In this document: positions 38,301-45,491 of the stretch, one piece after another | Numbering within the stretch: position 1 is the stretch's first letter | Layout: each line of letters begins with the position of its first letter | NCBI RefSeq assembly: GCF_000699445.3 | Contig: NC_067195.1 | Span: 19,849,287 to 19,913,286 of the forward strand | Direction of reading: 5' to 3' | Length of the DNA: 64,000 nt | Source of the DNA: Schistosoma haematobium | Lineage: Eukaryota; Platyhelminthes; Trematoda; Strigeidida; Schistosomatidae | The notes under the pieces: generated by a model | What the model saw: the letters and a program-made list of their open reading frames with translations, nothing else | Told to the model about the DNA's origin: nothing | Database searches by the model: none | Translations under genes and position numbers: made by a program

Positions 38301-41167
38301 TAGAAATTCTTGACTTTCTATGTTTCTTCAATTCACTTTTGTTTTAAAGACCAAACAGAATGTACTACTGCGAAGTCCCACAATAGGACGAAACGGCCGT
38401 TCAGTGCCTCTAAGTTTTCCATCGTGGCCTAGGATCAATTGACTCATGAACTTAACCACTGAAATGACTATAACATCCATAAAAACCCCTTTTCAGAATT
38501 TTTTCATTGGGTCAGTATGATGCAGTAAACATGTTTTAAAGTAACAAGAGTAAACTTTATTTATCTTGAAAATGAAAATGTCTTTTCTTTAAAATAAACC
38601 TACTTTCATAAGGCATTCAACTTCTTACAGTGTTTATGAATATACATAGAAATAATACACATGGTAACTCTGTTAATTTATGTGAATATACTTTCAAAAC
38701 AATGTTAAATCTCATTTAGACATTTGCATAATCTATAAAAAATTGAGTAGCCAAGAGATTGGAATTATGTCATTTTTCAAGAATTCATGTATTTATTGAC
38801 TAAACGAAAATACAATAAACTTTGACCAATCATTTATCTTATTTTGTCAATCTCTCCATTACATACATAACTAACTTATGTATCCTGGTTATTAATATTC
38901 AGTCTAGAAATATAGTTCAATAATATTCTATAGACAAAATTGATATCTCTTAAATAATTCAAACTAATACAGTAAACAAAAGAAACCTGATGAGTCATTT
39001 GAAAAAAAAGAATGGAAAAAAAGAACAGTTTAACGAAGAAAATATTTTTTCGGACGAAATCATTTACAATCATAAATATAGTTAACTAAAATACTTAAAT
39101 CCATAATGAAATTTAAAAGAAGTGGTGCATCATGTAAAATGTGATTGAAAGTGTTTCCAAGTATCAAAAAATATTCAGTAATGAACCAAAGTAAGAAGCG
39201 CTGGAAGTGGATAGGACATATATTGAGGAAGGCACCTAACTGCGTTGCAAGGCAAGCCCTCACATGGAATCCTCAAGGTCAAAGGAAGATCAAAGAACAC
39301 ATTACGTCGAGAAATGGAAGCAGATGTAAGAAGAATGATCAACAATTGGATAGAACTAGTAAGAAAGGGCCAAGACAGAGTGGGTTGGAGAATGCTGGTC
39401 AGCGGCCTATGCTCCATTCGGAGTAACAGGCGTAAGCAAGTACGTAATGGACCAAAGTGAAAATAAATTACAAAGAAAAAAATGTGTGATAACTGTTAAT
39501 CAATTGTTTGAAATAACTAGATATAGAAAAGAAGTTATGCAATGACCTAATGCCGTATGAAACATTATCGAGATAATGACACTTTATAGAACACATGTAA
39601 CTATTCGCTCCGTGGATATAAAGAACGGAATAATTAAATTTTGTAACAGCCAAATGATAATTATGGAAAAATAATGAGGGAATGATTAAACCTCAGATTT
39701 ATGTGATAATATACGTACAATAGTTTTTATCATCCTGCTCTTTTATGCGTTACATACATAGAAATAGTACACATGGTAACCCTGTTAATTATGTGAATAT
39801 ACTTTCAAAATAACGTTAAGTCTCATAAAATTTTGGTAGTCAAGCGATTCAAATTATGCCATTTTTATACAAACATATGATTGTACAGCTTGATAATAAA
39901 TTCATTAAAAAGAGACCCCAAAGCTGAAATTCTTGGTTTAAATGTTTGAAAGAGAACTATGTATCAATAAATTATCAAATGTTTTGAGTAATTTTTAATG
40001 TTATTAGTTGAATTCATGAGTCGATCTAAGTTAGACCACCGGAAGTGCTGGACGGCCGTTTTGTCCTAGTACGGGAGTTCTCAACAGTGCACATCCACGA
40101 ACCCAGGACCTATCACTCTTACGCATGAACGCCTAATCTTTAGACCACTGAGCCGGTATCCAACGGTGTTAATGTCTAACTACAATCAACCCATGATCTT
40201 GCTCAACCCTTCATTCATTGTGTGTGGTAAATAATTGTCTCCATCCGACACCGATTAGGCTTTACTGGTCACCGCTTCTCACTAGAACTCTAGGAAATTC
40301 ATCTTGAAGCTAGTCACTAGTAAGCACATGACTGTTATCAGGATGAGGTGTTGTAGAGATTGTATCAATTTTAATAGTTCTATGAACTCATTTGTAACAG
40401 TTCCTACAGTTAAACTGTTTTCTGATGAATAGTTTAAATATACATATTTGCTGATAGACAAAATGTGAATTGAGCAACAGTTGCTTTGTTACTATTGTAT
40501 TTAATTCGTTGTCTCATTAATATGTTTAATATGATCAGCTTTGTACTATAGATTTTAGTTACTGCAAGAAAAAAAGATACTTTGGATATAAAGACTGATG
40601 TAATTGAAATACACCACATTTAACAATCACATCATTCACTTAATGGTCATTTTAGGCAAAAACGAAGAATTATCAAATAGCGATAAGAGAATTTATATCA
40701 AAAAGCATAAATTTCATTCTGATAACACCTTTAGACAGTGAAAATGAGACTAAAAATTACCAGGGTAGGTTCAAAGTCGGAACATTTTAAGAGAGCATAA
40801 CTATTTGTGCTTAAACTTGAAAAAAAAGCCTGATAATAGTCTTTCTATGAAAAGAACAGTGTGCTTATTTTAAGACTAATCCTACAACATGTTCCTATTA
40901 TATGTTTGGATGAAATGCCAACTCCTTTTGTAATACATCAAACAAATAAATACAGTGATGAGAATAACTAGACCTACCTCATTTCACTTTTAATATCATC
41001 CAATGGTTTTGAATTAGGGATGTTAGAATATTTATTTCTCCGATTGTTCGTTTCCTTATTATCTTCCAAATCCCATATTTGTAATGGATCATCAGATAAT
41101 GCCATGCCTTTTGACAACATCATCTGAGATTCGTGTTCATCCAACGCTATATCCCCATAGTATGCAG
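5954..41167 (-). CDS. Tolloid/BMP1-like astacin metalloprotease gene (12 exons, 3' end missing)
   Basis: Secreted zinc endopeptidase of the Tolloid/BMP1 family. In other animals these enzymes cleave chordin-type BMP antagonists and procollagens outside the cell. Twelve exons, each with a usable acceptor and donor, join in frame: 41167-40978, 25026-24635, 23247-23127, 22046-21901, 19740-19480, 16971-16324, 15000-14884, 14291-14146, 13436-13241, 9698-9576, 7960-7800 and 6260-5954. The 936 codons give, in order, a basic propeptide, furin site RRSKR, astacin domain, CUB1, CUB2, EGF1, CUB3 and EGF2, the same order as vertebrate BMP1/TLL. Family members normally continue with CUB4 and CUB5. No exon with the conserved Cys-x-Trp of a CUB domain is seen between 1 and 5953, so the gene probably runs past the window start. 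CUB2 and CUB3 are each split by a phase-0 intron at the same place, while CUB1 is split elsewhere. Identity is near certain; the substrate is inferred from the family. Confidence 0.95.
6261..7799 (-). other. Tolloid intron splitting CUB3
   Basis: Phase-0 intron. AT-rich; no coding exon, SINE or retrotransposon fragment recognised. Confidence 0.85.
7800..7960 (-). CDS. Tolloid exon: first half of CUB3
   Basis: Encodes [20 protein letters not shown], then [19 protein letters not shown] and [13 protein letters not shown]. It aligns with BMP1 CUB3 (ACGGFLTKLNGSITSPGWP, YPPNKNCIWQLVAPTQ). Two potential N-glycosylation sites (NGT and NFT) are seen. It ends at the same internal position as the CUB2 first half, in phase 0 (AAT|GTGAGT). 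Confidence 0.97.
7961..9575 (-). other. Tolloid intron between EGF1 and CUB3
   Basis: Phase-1 intron carrying one near full-length hammerhead-type SINE in the antisense orientation to the gene. Nothing else recognised. Confidence 0.85.
8534..8847 (+). repeat. tRNA-like SINE with degenerate hammerhead motif
   Basis: Near full-length copy: 5' region, A-box-like CTCAGTGGTCTAGTGGTT, a damaged B box, then a hammerhead-like block GCACTG-TTGAGGA-GTCC...GGAC, the conserved TTTTCCATGGTGGTCTAGC body and the 3' end CCCTTCTGATA. The catalytic core is mutated (CTGA to TTGA, GAAA to CAAG), so the ribozyme should be dead. Antisense to the tolloid gene. Confidence 0.8.
9576..9698 (-). CDS. Tolloid exon: EGF-like domain 1 (calcium-binding type)
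   Basis: One exon, one module: [16 protein letters not shown], then [20 protein letters not shown] and GKRCE. Six cysteines are spaced as in EGF domains. The [12 protein letters not shown] stretch fits the Asn-hydroxylation/calcium-binding consensus C-x-[DN]-x4-[FY]-x-C-x-C. Phase 1 on both sides, as expected for a shuffled module. Acceptor TCATAG, donor GAAG|GTAATT. Confidence 0.97.
9699..13240 (-). other. Tolloid intron between CUB2 and EGF1
   Basis: Phase-1 intron of 3.5 kb. It contains the Penelope-like fossil and, at about 12640-13100, a GC-richer unclassified stretch with a TATA-like TTATAAATACC, possibly an old LTR. The remainder is AT-rich with nothing recognised. Confidence 0.8.
10055..11060 (+). 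mobile_element. Penelope-like element fossil (RT plus GIY-YIG remnant)
   Basis: Conceptual translation across several frameshifts and stops gives [20 protein letters not shown] (RT core), [15 protein letters not shown] (catalytic motif), [43 protein letters not shown] and [19 protein letters not shown]. This is the order of a Penelope-like reverse transcriptase. A GIY-YIG endonuclease remnant follows at about 10850-10925 ([20 protein letters not shown], compare CSCG-LYIGRT in the family). The second Asp of the Y-x-D-D box is changed to Lys and stops are frequent, so the copy is dead. Known schistosome Penelope elements (Cercyon/Perere-10 type) are the likely source. Confidence 0.85.
13241..13436 (-). 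CDS. Tolloid exon: second half of CUB2
   Basis: Encodes [17 protein letters not shown], then [17 protein letters not shown] and [17 protein letters not shown]. It contains Cys3 and Cys4 of CUB2 and the acidic residues (D in YDYLEVRDG and VSDSS) that bind calcium in cbCUB domains. Acceptor TTCACAG after a phase-0 junction, donor AAAG|GTAATT, phase 1. Confidence 0.97.
13437..14145 (-). other. Tolloid intron splitting CUB2
   Basis: Phase-0 intron, AT-rich, nothing recognised. Confidence 0.85.
14146..14291 (-). CDS. Tolloid exon: first half of CUB2
   Basis: Encodes [20 protein letters not shown], then [17 protein letters not shown] and ALIFHSFQ. This is close to BMP1 CUB2 (ICGGDVKKDYGHIQSPNYP, YRPSKVCIWRI). 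Cys1, the SPNYP turn and the Cys-x-Trp signature are all present, with no insertion, unlike CUB1. Acceptor CCTTTAG, donor CAG|GTGAGT, phase 0. Confidence 0.97.
14292..14883 (-). other. Tolloid intron between CUB1 and CUB2
   Basis: Phase-1 intron. It holds a roughly 85-bp RTE tail fragment near its upstream end; otherwise nothing recognised. Confidence 0.85.
14715..14800 (+). mobile_element. RTE-type retrotransposon tail fragment (family B)
   Basis: Short 3' fragment whose frame reads [20 protein letters not shown] residues and ends in the AACAGGCGTAAGTAA terminus shared with other copies in the window. Confidence 0.75.
14884..15000 (-). CDS. Tolloid exon: end of CUB1
   Basis: Encodes [20 protein letters not shown], then [18 protein letters not shown], matching [22 protein letters not shown]...GFFAVYEA in BMP1 CUB1. 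It carries the fourth cysteine of CUB1. Acceptor TATTTAG, donor GAAG|GTGATA, phase 1 on both sides. Confidence 0.96.
15001..16323 (-). other. Tolloid intron splitting CUB1
   Basis: Phase-1 intron with one internally deleted SINE. The small plus-strand open frame at 15355-15546 has AT-rich random-looking composition and is not called. Confidence 0.85.
15594..15777 (+). repeat. tRNA-like SINE lacking its hammerhead segment
   Basis: Has the A-box region (GGCTCAGTGGTCTAGTGGTT) and GGTTC of the B box, then jumps straight to AGATTTTCCATGGTGCTCTAGC. About 80 bp containing the hammerhead block are missing, joined at a short TTC repeat. Confidence 0.75.
16324..16971 (-). CDS. Tolloid exon: CUB1 with large low-similarity insertions
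   Basis: The longest exon (648 nt). It opens [17 protein letters not shown], a normal CUB start, and later has [19 protein letters not shown] and [20 protein letters not shown], the middle of a CUB domain. In BMP1 the first two cysteines of CUB1 are about 25 residues apart; here they are about 138 apart because of a Ser/Asn-rich insert. A second insert of about 30 residues lies before the third cysteine. Both lie in one uninterrupted exon with no stop, so they are part of the protein rather than retained introns with stops. CUB domains mediate substrate and partner binding. Acceptor TTTTAG, donor G|GTAAGT, phase 1. Confidence 0.95.
16972..19479 (-). other. Tolloid intron between protease domain and CUB1
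   Basis: Phase-1 intron. It contains a short RTE tail at about 18130 and two weakly similar unclassified repeat pieces at about 17445-17700 and 18895-19050, which share a CTCCTTNGTNGT...GGCACC-like stretch. Nothing coding recognised. Confidence 0.8.
18128..18195 (+). mobile_element. RTE-type retrotransposon tail fragment (family B)
   Basis: GGTTGGAGAATGCTGG...CCTATGCTCC...GTAACAGGCG followed by a short GTAA repeat, the typical 3' terminus of this family. Confidence 0.75.
19480..19740 (-). CDS. Tolloid exon: Met-turn and C-terminal part of astacin domain
   Basis: Starts [20 protein letters not shown], then [26 protein letters not shown] is the astacin Met-turn with the tyrosine zinc ligand. 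The domain closes with [16 protein letters not shown] and NKLYLCPG, matching [23 protein letters not shown] of BMP1. Between them is [12 protein letters not shown], an extra vicinal cysteine pair not present in the human sequence as I know it. Acceptor TTACAG, donor CCAG|GTAATT, phase 1. Exon C-terminal cysteine pairs with that in the preceding TC motif in the family. Confidence 0.97.
20670..20690. repeat. AT dinucleotide microsatellite
   Basis: About ten AT units. Confidence 0.95.
20785..20846 (-). mobile_element. LTR end fragment
   Basis: Shares AAATTACAAAAT...GAGTT.TGGGGATCTAACGT and CCCCAACA with the right end of the solo LTR at 51.5-51.9 kb. Only the terminal ~60 bp are recognisable, with a 16-bp deletion. 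Confidence 0.6.
20925..21430 (+). mobile_element. RTE-type retrotransposon C-terminal fragment (family B)
   Basis: Frameshifted relic: [11 protein letters not shown] (compare LLYGAETWR of the family), [37 protein letters not shown], then [16 protein letters not shown] and the GTAACAGGTGTAAG terminus. This is the region after the RT catalytic core. Several frameshifts and stops make it inactive. Confidence 0.75.
21901..22046 (-). CDS. Tolloid exon: catalytic zinc-binding motif
   Basis: Encodes [19 protein letters not shown], then [41 protein letters not shown] is a perfect astacin signature (HExxHxxGFxHE): three zinc-ligand histidines and the catalytic Glu. The vicinal CC plus SYVGRR forms the short cysteine-rich loop typical of Tolloid rather than other astacins, and places the enzyme in the BMP1/TLL subfamily. 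Acceptor ATAATAG, donor G|GTAAGT, phase 1. All catalytic residues are intact, so the gene is probably functional. Confidence 0.98.
22047..23126 (-). other. Tolloid intron upstream of zinc-motif exon
   Basis: Contains a short SINE fragment; otherwise AT-rich with nothing recognised. Confidence 0.85.
22131..22233 (+). repeat. SINE fragment with near-complete hammerhead block
   Basis: GCACTG-CTGAGAA-GTCC-loop-GGAC-GAAAC-GGCC-ATC-CAGTGC. Stems I and II are perfect but core position G8 is A, which should abolish cleavage. Confidence 0.75.
23127..23247 (-). CDS. Tolloid exon: astacin domain, first part
   Basis: Encodes [19 protein letters not shown] followed by [21 protein letters not shown]. This aligns with the astacin stretch RQAMRHWEKHTCVTFLERT...YIVFTYRPCG of BMP1 and carries the first disulfide cysteine (NYTC). 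NYT is also a potential N-glycosylation site. The exon enters after one base of a Ser codon, leaves with two bases of a Gly codon, and has acceptor TTTTAG and donor GG|GTAAGT. Confidence 0.96.
23248..24634 (-). other. Tolloid intron after the propeptide exon
   Basis: AT-rich, no repeat or exon recognised. The open frame that reads past the exon end at 24635 is intron read-through. Confidence 0.85.
24635..25026 (-). CDS. Tolloid exon: basic propeptide, furin site, N-terminus of astacin domain
   Basis: The first ~107 codons are extremely rich in Lys and Arg ([18 protein letters not shown]) and end in GKRRSKR, a furin-type proprotein convertase site. Directly after it comes [17 protein letters not shown], the mature N-terminus of a Tolloid-type astacin (compare AATSRPERVWPDGVIPF in BMP1). 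The buried N-terminal Ala of astacins forms after this cleavage. The acceptor is ATTCAG|C and the donor CAA|GTAAAT, phase 1. The frame stays open upstream of the first initiator-like codon to the acceptor, so the exon continues from the one at 41 kb rather than starting the protein. The basic linker is longer and more charged than in vertebrate BMP1. Confidence 0.95.
25246..25425 (-). repeat. tRNA-like SINE copy
   Basis: Minus-strand copy with B-box-like GTTCGAA and hammerhead block CTGAGGA ... GAAT. The core A is changed to T after GAA. Lacks the 3' terminus. Confidence 0.75.
25905..26062 (-). repeat. tRNA-like SINE 3' part with intact hammerhead core residues
   Basis: On the minus strand: CTGAGGA-GTCT-loop-GGAT-GAAAC-GGCC-GTC. 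All core bases match the hammerhead consensus; stem II pairs with two G-U wobbles; stem I is weakened by changes in its 5' strand (ACATCG). The 3' end AAAACCCCTTTTTG is degenerate. Confidence 0.75.
27354..27396. repeat. AT dinucleotide microsatellite
   Basis: About twenty AT units. Confidence 0.97.
27697..27822 (-). repeat. tRNA-like SINE fragment
   Basis: Minus-strand hammerhead block CACTG-CTGAGCA-GTCC...GAAC-GAAACGGC with a deletion over the cleavage site; B box GGATTCGAA-like remains. Confidence 0.75.
29324..29381. repeat. AT dinucleotide microsatellite
   Basis: About 29 AT units, the longest simple repeat in the window. Confidence 0.97.
33585..33711 (+). repeat. tRNA-like SINE 3' fragment
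   Basis: Starts in a hammerhead block that has lost most of stem II (GCACTAATGAGGAGGAAGAAAC), then GGCCGTCCAGTGC and the usual body, ending ACCCCTTCTGATA. Confidence 0.75.
34881..35082 (-). repeat. Sm-alpha-type SINE 3' part with hammerhead motif
   Basis: Minus-strand block GTCAG-CTGACGA-GTCC-TAAATA-GGAC-AAAACGC followed by TTGGATTCCACTGCTAAC and the Sm-alpha 3' body (ATCTTTGCTTATAATGCTTG). CTGACGA fits the core but GAAA is AAAA, so cleavage is not expected. The tRNA-like 5' part is missing. Confidence 0.75.
36038..36412 (+). mobile_element. RTE-type retrotransposon C-terminal fragment (family B)
   Basis: Relic reading [42 protein letters not shown] and [11 protein letters not shown] across frameshifts. 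Same region of the element as the copy at 21 kb, but it ends before the GTAA repeats. Confidence 0.75.
38356..38491 (+). repeat. tRNA-like SINE 3' fragment
   Basis: Hammerhead block CTGCGAA-GTCC-CACAATA-GGAC-GAAACGGCCGTT-CAGTGC, with the core mutated at CTGA. Ends AAAACCCCTTTTCAG. Confidence 0.75.
39190..39450 (+). mobile_element. RTE-type retrotransposon 3' end (family B), best preserved tail
   Basis: Reads [20 protein letters not shown] then [11 protein letters not shown]. After one frameshift it continues [40 protein letters not shown] and GLCS, ending in AACAGGCGTAAG. Only one frameshift interrupts it, so it is younger than the other copies here. Confidence 0.85.
40013..40338 (-). repeat. 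tRNA-like SINE, near full length
   Basis: Minus-strand copy with A box (CTCAGTGGTCTAAAGATT), degenerate B box, hammerhead block GCACTG-TTGAGAA...GGAC-AAAACGGCCGTCCAGCAC and long 5' region running into TTATCAGGA, the position where another unit would begin. Core mutated. Confidence 0.8.
40978..41167 (-). CDS. Tolloid exon: N-terminal propeptide with GDIALDE motif
   Basis: The exon encodes [13 protein letters not shown] followed by an acidic, hydrophilic stretch ending near [12 protein letters not shown]. The GDIALDE motif is the hallmark of the Tolloid/BMP1 propeptide, where human BMP1 reads FLGDIALDEED. The acceptor TTATAG follows a pyrimidine-rich tract and the donor is AG|GTAGGT. The exon starts two bases into a codon and ends with two bases (AG) of a Ser codon finished in the next exon 15.95 kb away. 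Propeptides of this family keep the protease inactive until furin cleavage. The Asn/Lys-rich part after the motif has no obvious counterpart that I recognise. Confidence 0.9.
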
Positions 41168-44100
41168 CTATAAGTGGAAAAAATGTATACAAGAGACTAA
41201 ACTATGCAGTAATTGAATACGAAAGTGAAGAGTAGTTCAAAATAAATACAGCACATGTTTAGTGTGCTACACATAAACTGGAAGGCTATCAAACTTACCA
41301 AAGAACATAACTCTGTAAACGGTGACTTTGATTGATATCAAACGAATTAATATAATCATTTAGTACACTATAAACCTCTGTAATTAGGTTGACTATATGT
41401 CAGCGATTGCACTATTAAGTACTTCTGTAGTAAGATTCTTATTAACATGAATATTTCTGGAAAAAAAATTGATATAGTGCAATAAACATTTTCTCTGTTA
41501 TTATTTTCAACGAAATATGCTATCAAACAGCAAATTTGATTCATATTGTACTCTTCAACAGAATAGATTAATCCTAAAAGTTTGTTGTTTCATTAGATTA
41601 ATTTTAATGATCGAGTTTGAAAAAAATATGATAATACTGATACGGATGGATATTCAACAGCGGTTAAACGATTACTTTTGAGATTATTTTCAGAAATATC
41701 ATTATAGAGTAAATGACAGGACTGTATTGAGTATCCTTTGTGAATCAATCTCATTTAGAATACCGTCGAAATCCAGAGGGCAGTGGACAGATGTTTTACC
41801 CCTCATAATGCCGTACTCAGGACCCTACGAGGATAAAACTCAGTGTTTTGGAGGAGCAAATATCATGGAAAGTGCAACTCTTGGAATGTCATCTGTACAA
41901 GCTAATGTGAATGCCTGGGTGTGTGGGTGGATGAAATATAATAGTAAGAGTTTGGCTGCAGTCTTTTATTTTGAACTCAAGGCTGTGAAAAGAGATAATG
42001 GGTAATGACGGACCAATAGGAGGTTCATTGCATCATATCATTGGTCGAGTCTAAGAATGATTAATTATAGACAGAATAACAGACAAGTTGTAAAGTTATA
42101 ATGGAAATCCTGATTGGCGAACCTAGCATGTGGTGTAAATCAAATCGCTCAGGCTTAACAGTCATCGACATAGTGTTCAGAATACTTGGGTGTTGAGGTG
42201 AATGTTTAAACATTAAAACCGAATTGGCGTGAAATTGAACAATTCTAAGTTCAATCGATTTCCGATATAGCTCGACGACCATTCAATACAACTGTTGACA
42301 ATTACTTCATTATCGATAAGTGTGAACTGATCAAATTATTGCCATTTTCTGTTTTGGCATATCAATGTTCTTTTAAAGGCAGTGTTTGGAGATACACCTT
42401 TCAGCAATCTCTTTCCACTTTACATGTATATAACTTTGAGATTTTGTAACCTTAAAAGATATTTGAATGGTTTGTTAAGAAAATGATTACTTTTTACTAC
42501 ATGGATAATTTTAAAACATGTAATAATATCTGACGTGTCTGTGTATTTGTAACTGAACATAGGATAGAATGATAATGATTATAAGGAAGAAGAATTGCAT
42601 TATTATCTATCTATAATATGAATTATAGTGTTTGATTTCAAAAAGTCTGCCAAATACTTACAAGATGTTTCTTGATCCAAATCATTTAAAATACTTGCTA
42701 ACAATGTAAAGTAATGAATAATCTGTAACTTCTACCTGCAGAGAAATTTAATTTATACCTATGTTTGTATTAAAACAACTTCATATCCTTCAAATAAGTG
42801 TTTTTCATGAAGAAGGAAAACCATTTACTACGTTACAGTTCTTCTTAAATATAATTATAATTACACTTCAAGGCTTTGATACTTTATCTTGATATAAATG
42901 AACAGTAAATACTAGGCGCGTATTTAAAAATAATCGAAGAAGTGGTGTATCACCGATAGGATTTTCGAATAGTGAGTAAGAAATTAATTCGCTATATGAC
43001 TGCTTATATTACTAAAGAAACTATGTGTATAGTCTAGCTTGACCTATCGGTTACTAAATTCCCGTAAAGTCATACTAGACAAAGTAACCAATGTCTAAAA
43101 AATACTTGCACACGTTAGGTCTTTCAACTGTCTAGTTTTAATTTTTCTTATCGGTTATTAAATTAATGAACGGTTATTTACCAAGTATACAGAATACTCT
43201 GTTGTTCATGCTTTATAAACTTAAATCTAAAATAGGTCCACTACAAATACTAAACTAGAACCCTCATATACTTATTAATAACTATTTGATGTCATTTAAA
43301 TTTCCTCCAGTGGAATTTCAGTTAACAAAATATCTATTCTGTATAGGAATCATTGCTAATCTATTAAGGCAGTTACGATTGTTGCTGCTATTCTAGTACT
43401 TGCGTGATACACGATTAATGTCACCTTACTTACTAAATGTAAAAACTTGCTCTTAAGAGTAATTACAATGAAACAAATTTACATTTAATCTTCCGTTGAA
43501 GATAACAATCATGGGCATAATGATAAATGAATAATATTTCCAAGTGATTCACTTTACTTCTTAGATGATGTACAAAATATATCTCATAATTTCCCACCCC
43601 CTCCCTATGTTATCAATCATAAAAATTATTATGATCGTTGTGCTATCAGCAAATTGGCCATCCTTAGTAAGATTAATTACTTTCATAGATGCTTATGGAT
43701 GATACGTTTTAAAAGCCATTCATAGTTAAAACCATTAGCTACAACCCATTTAGCTGTGTCCTACAATACTAATATTTTCAATAAATTACTGTAGCTCTAA
43801 ATAACAGAAAGGCTCATCCATCAGTCTACCGAATTATCATAGCTACATTTTACACCAAAACTTACTGAGAACATAGAATATCCAGGCAATAAAATTACTA
43901 ATTTACTAAGTGAAAGTGTTACAACTTTCCAAATAACTTGCAAGTAAGAAAAGTATAAGTAATAGATAAAATTCTATTCTTGGCAGACATAAGGAACCTC
44001 TGATAAAACTGCTTTTAAGTAAATTCACTATGTTATTTGTATACCCGTTTATATACAATATTAACGCTGTCCACATCAAACACTAATAGGTGATGTTCCC

Positions 44101-45300
44101 TTCGGTAATGATTTTAAAACACATATTTCCATTGTATCTAAGAATAGTTTATTCATAGCGTAAGTTCCTTATAATTCATTGTTTCAATGCTGAACCATAT
44201 CTGAAAATTAGGGAAACGCTGTTAATAAATAACATTTCATCAAACACTTTGAGATTTAGTTGGGTTTACGATATTAAGCATTTAGTTGGTTAAAGCATTT
44301 TTGTTGTTGTTATTATTAATAACTTTATACATTTACATCTACATCAACCACCTCCTTGTATAGTTGCACCAGAGATATTATCTAAACTGACAAAAATCTT
44401 TTCTTTACTACGAAAGCTTGAATTAAAGAAGGTTAAATATCCAAAAATGTCCATATATATTTCCGATTGGTTCATGTAATAGAATAATTGAAGCATGAAT
44501 TTATACATTTTCATATGTAGTTGAAAACTAAGAATATAACTATGATATGATCAACTTATTCTTTCCTGTCAATACAGTAGTGAATTTTCTTCCCAACAAT
44601 TAGTCACTCTTTGGATAAAGACTAAATCGAAAGTGCAAATGATTAAAATTTCTAATAACAAATTTCTCAATACAGAAACTTAAAAATGTAAATGAATCCT
44701 TCTGTTCTTCCTCCATCTAACCGATCAATAATAATTTATGAATCGTGCAGTCAAAAATCTTCTAGTGAGTATTACATAAGTCATCGTTTTAAGATTATGT
44801 AACCATTTAAGAGTGTGTGTGTGTGTTCCTTTCAGTGGCTTCAATCAAACGTGTTAATCGTGATGTAATGAAATTCTGAAAATTTCAAAATTGTAAAGCA
44901 AAAGCATTCTTTACTATCTCCTTTAAATGGTCAATATGATGTGACAAAATAATTTCTTTTACACGTTATGTTATGACATAGATCATCATATTTCGTCAAC
45001 ATTTCATCGATTATTCTATTTGTTATAATTTTCATCGGATTTCAGAAAGTACTAAAGTTTTTGATGTTTACGTTAAGATGGCTCCGAAAAGCACGGCGAA
45101 GCCTTCAAAGGCTCTAAAGGAGTCTAAGAGACTCCGTCTAATCAGTACCTGATAGAACCCTCTAGAAAGTTAATGTGGCATGTTATGATTGAACATTTGC
45201 ATAACTTTCCTCCTTGCGGATTGGTTGGATTATAATAATGTTATAGCCAAGACTAAAAATCACAAATACTCCTGTTTTTATATGCATCTCTGATTCCTAC
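41168..45300 (-). other. Presumed first tolloid intron or 5' flank
   Basis: If the candidate first exon is right, this is a 4.1-kb phase-1 intron. It holds a GC-richer, possibly repeat-derived stretch at about 41720-42300 with open frames on both strands but no recognisable domain. The stretch 42300-45060 is AT-rich with nothing recognised. At 45070-45270 lies a GC-richer stretch weakly similar to one at 12650-12800. Confidence 0.5.
41720..42300. repeat. Unclassified GC-richer stretch, probably repeat-derived
   Basis: GC content is clearly above the flanks, and open frames of 92 codons (plus) and 73 codons (minus) are present but match no domain I recognise. It may be part of an old LTR or DNA element; no terminal repeats seen. 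Confidence 0.3.
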
Positions 45301-45451
45301 CGAATAATCGTTTCCCCTGCCTCTTCCGTGTTTTCATATGCGACTGTGAAGTTCTATATGTTCGAGTACGGTTAGTTGTATACTGTACTGTGTCATAATC
45401 AAGGAGAGAACGTAACAGTTTAGCAAGCAAGAAAACTGGTGGTAACTTCAT
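45301..45451 (-). CDS. Candidate first coding exon of the tolloid gene (signal peptide, start of propeptide)
   Basis: An ATG-initiated frame of 50 codons begins MKLPPVFLLAKLLRSLL, a short hydrophobic stretch that could be a weak signal peptide. A Thr/Arg-rich tail ending KRQGKRLF follows. It stops at a good donor (G|GTAGGA) in phase 1, exactly the phase needed to complete the Ala codon at the start of the next exon at 41167, giving ...[17 protein letters not shown]1 has a similar alanine-rich approach to its GDIALDEED motif. GC content is higher than in the flanks. Doubts: the hydrophobic core contains Lys and Arg, the intron would be 4.1 kb, and the flank just to the left (about 45070-45270) looks repeat-like. 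Another first exon is possible. Confidence 0.37.
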
Positions 45452-45491
45452 TTCCCTCTTTTCTGAAGTTGTAATTTTAATGTTATCCAAC

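Larger units (their letters stand above)
25027..40977 (-). other. Very long tolloid propeptide intron (15.95 kb)
   Basis: Donor AG|GTAGGT and acceptor ATTCAG are in compatible phase, so no exon needs to lie between. It carries six hammerhead-type SINE copies on both strands, a minus-strand Sm-alpha fragment, two RTE tails and two long AT runs. Plus-strand open frames at 29.4-31.3 kb are AT-rich and show no domain. Stretches 28-34 kb and 36.8-38.3 kb show nothing else that I can identify. Confidence 0.8.

Noticed and set aside
40140..40170. tRNA-like boxes on the minus strand
   Set aside because: Part of a SINE copy that recurs across the window with the same body.
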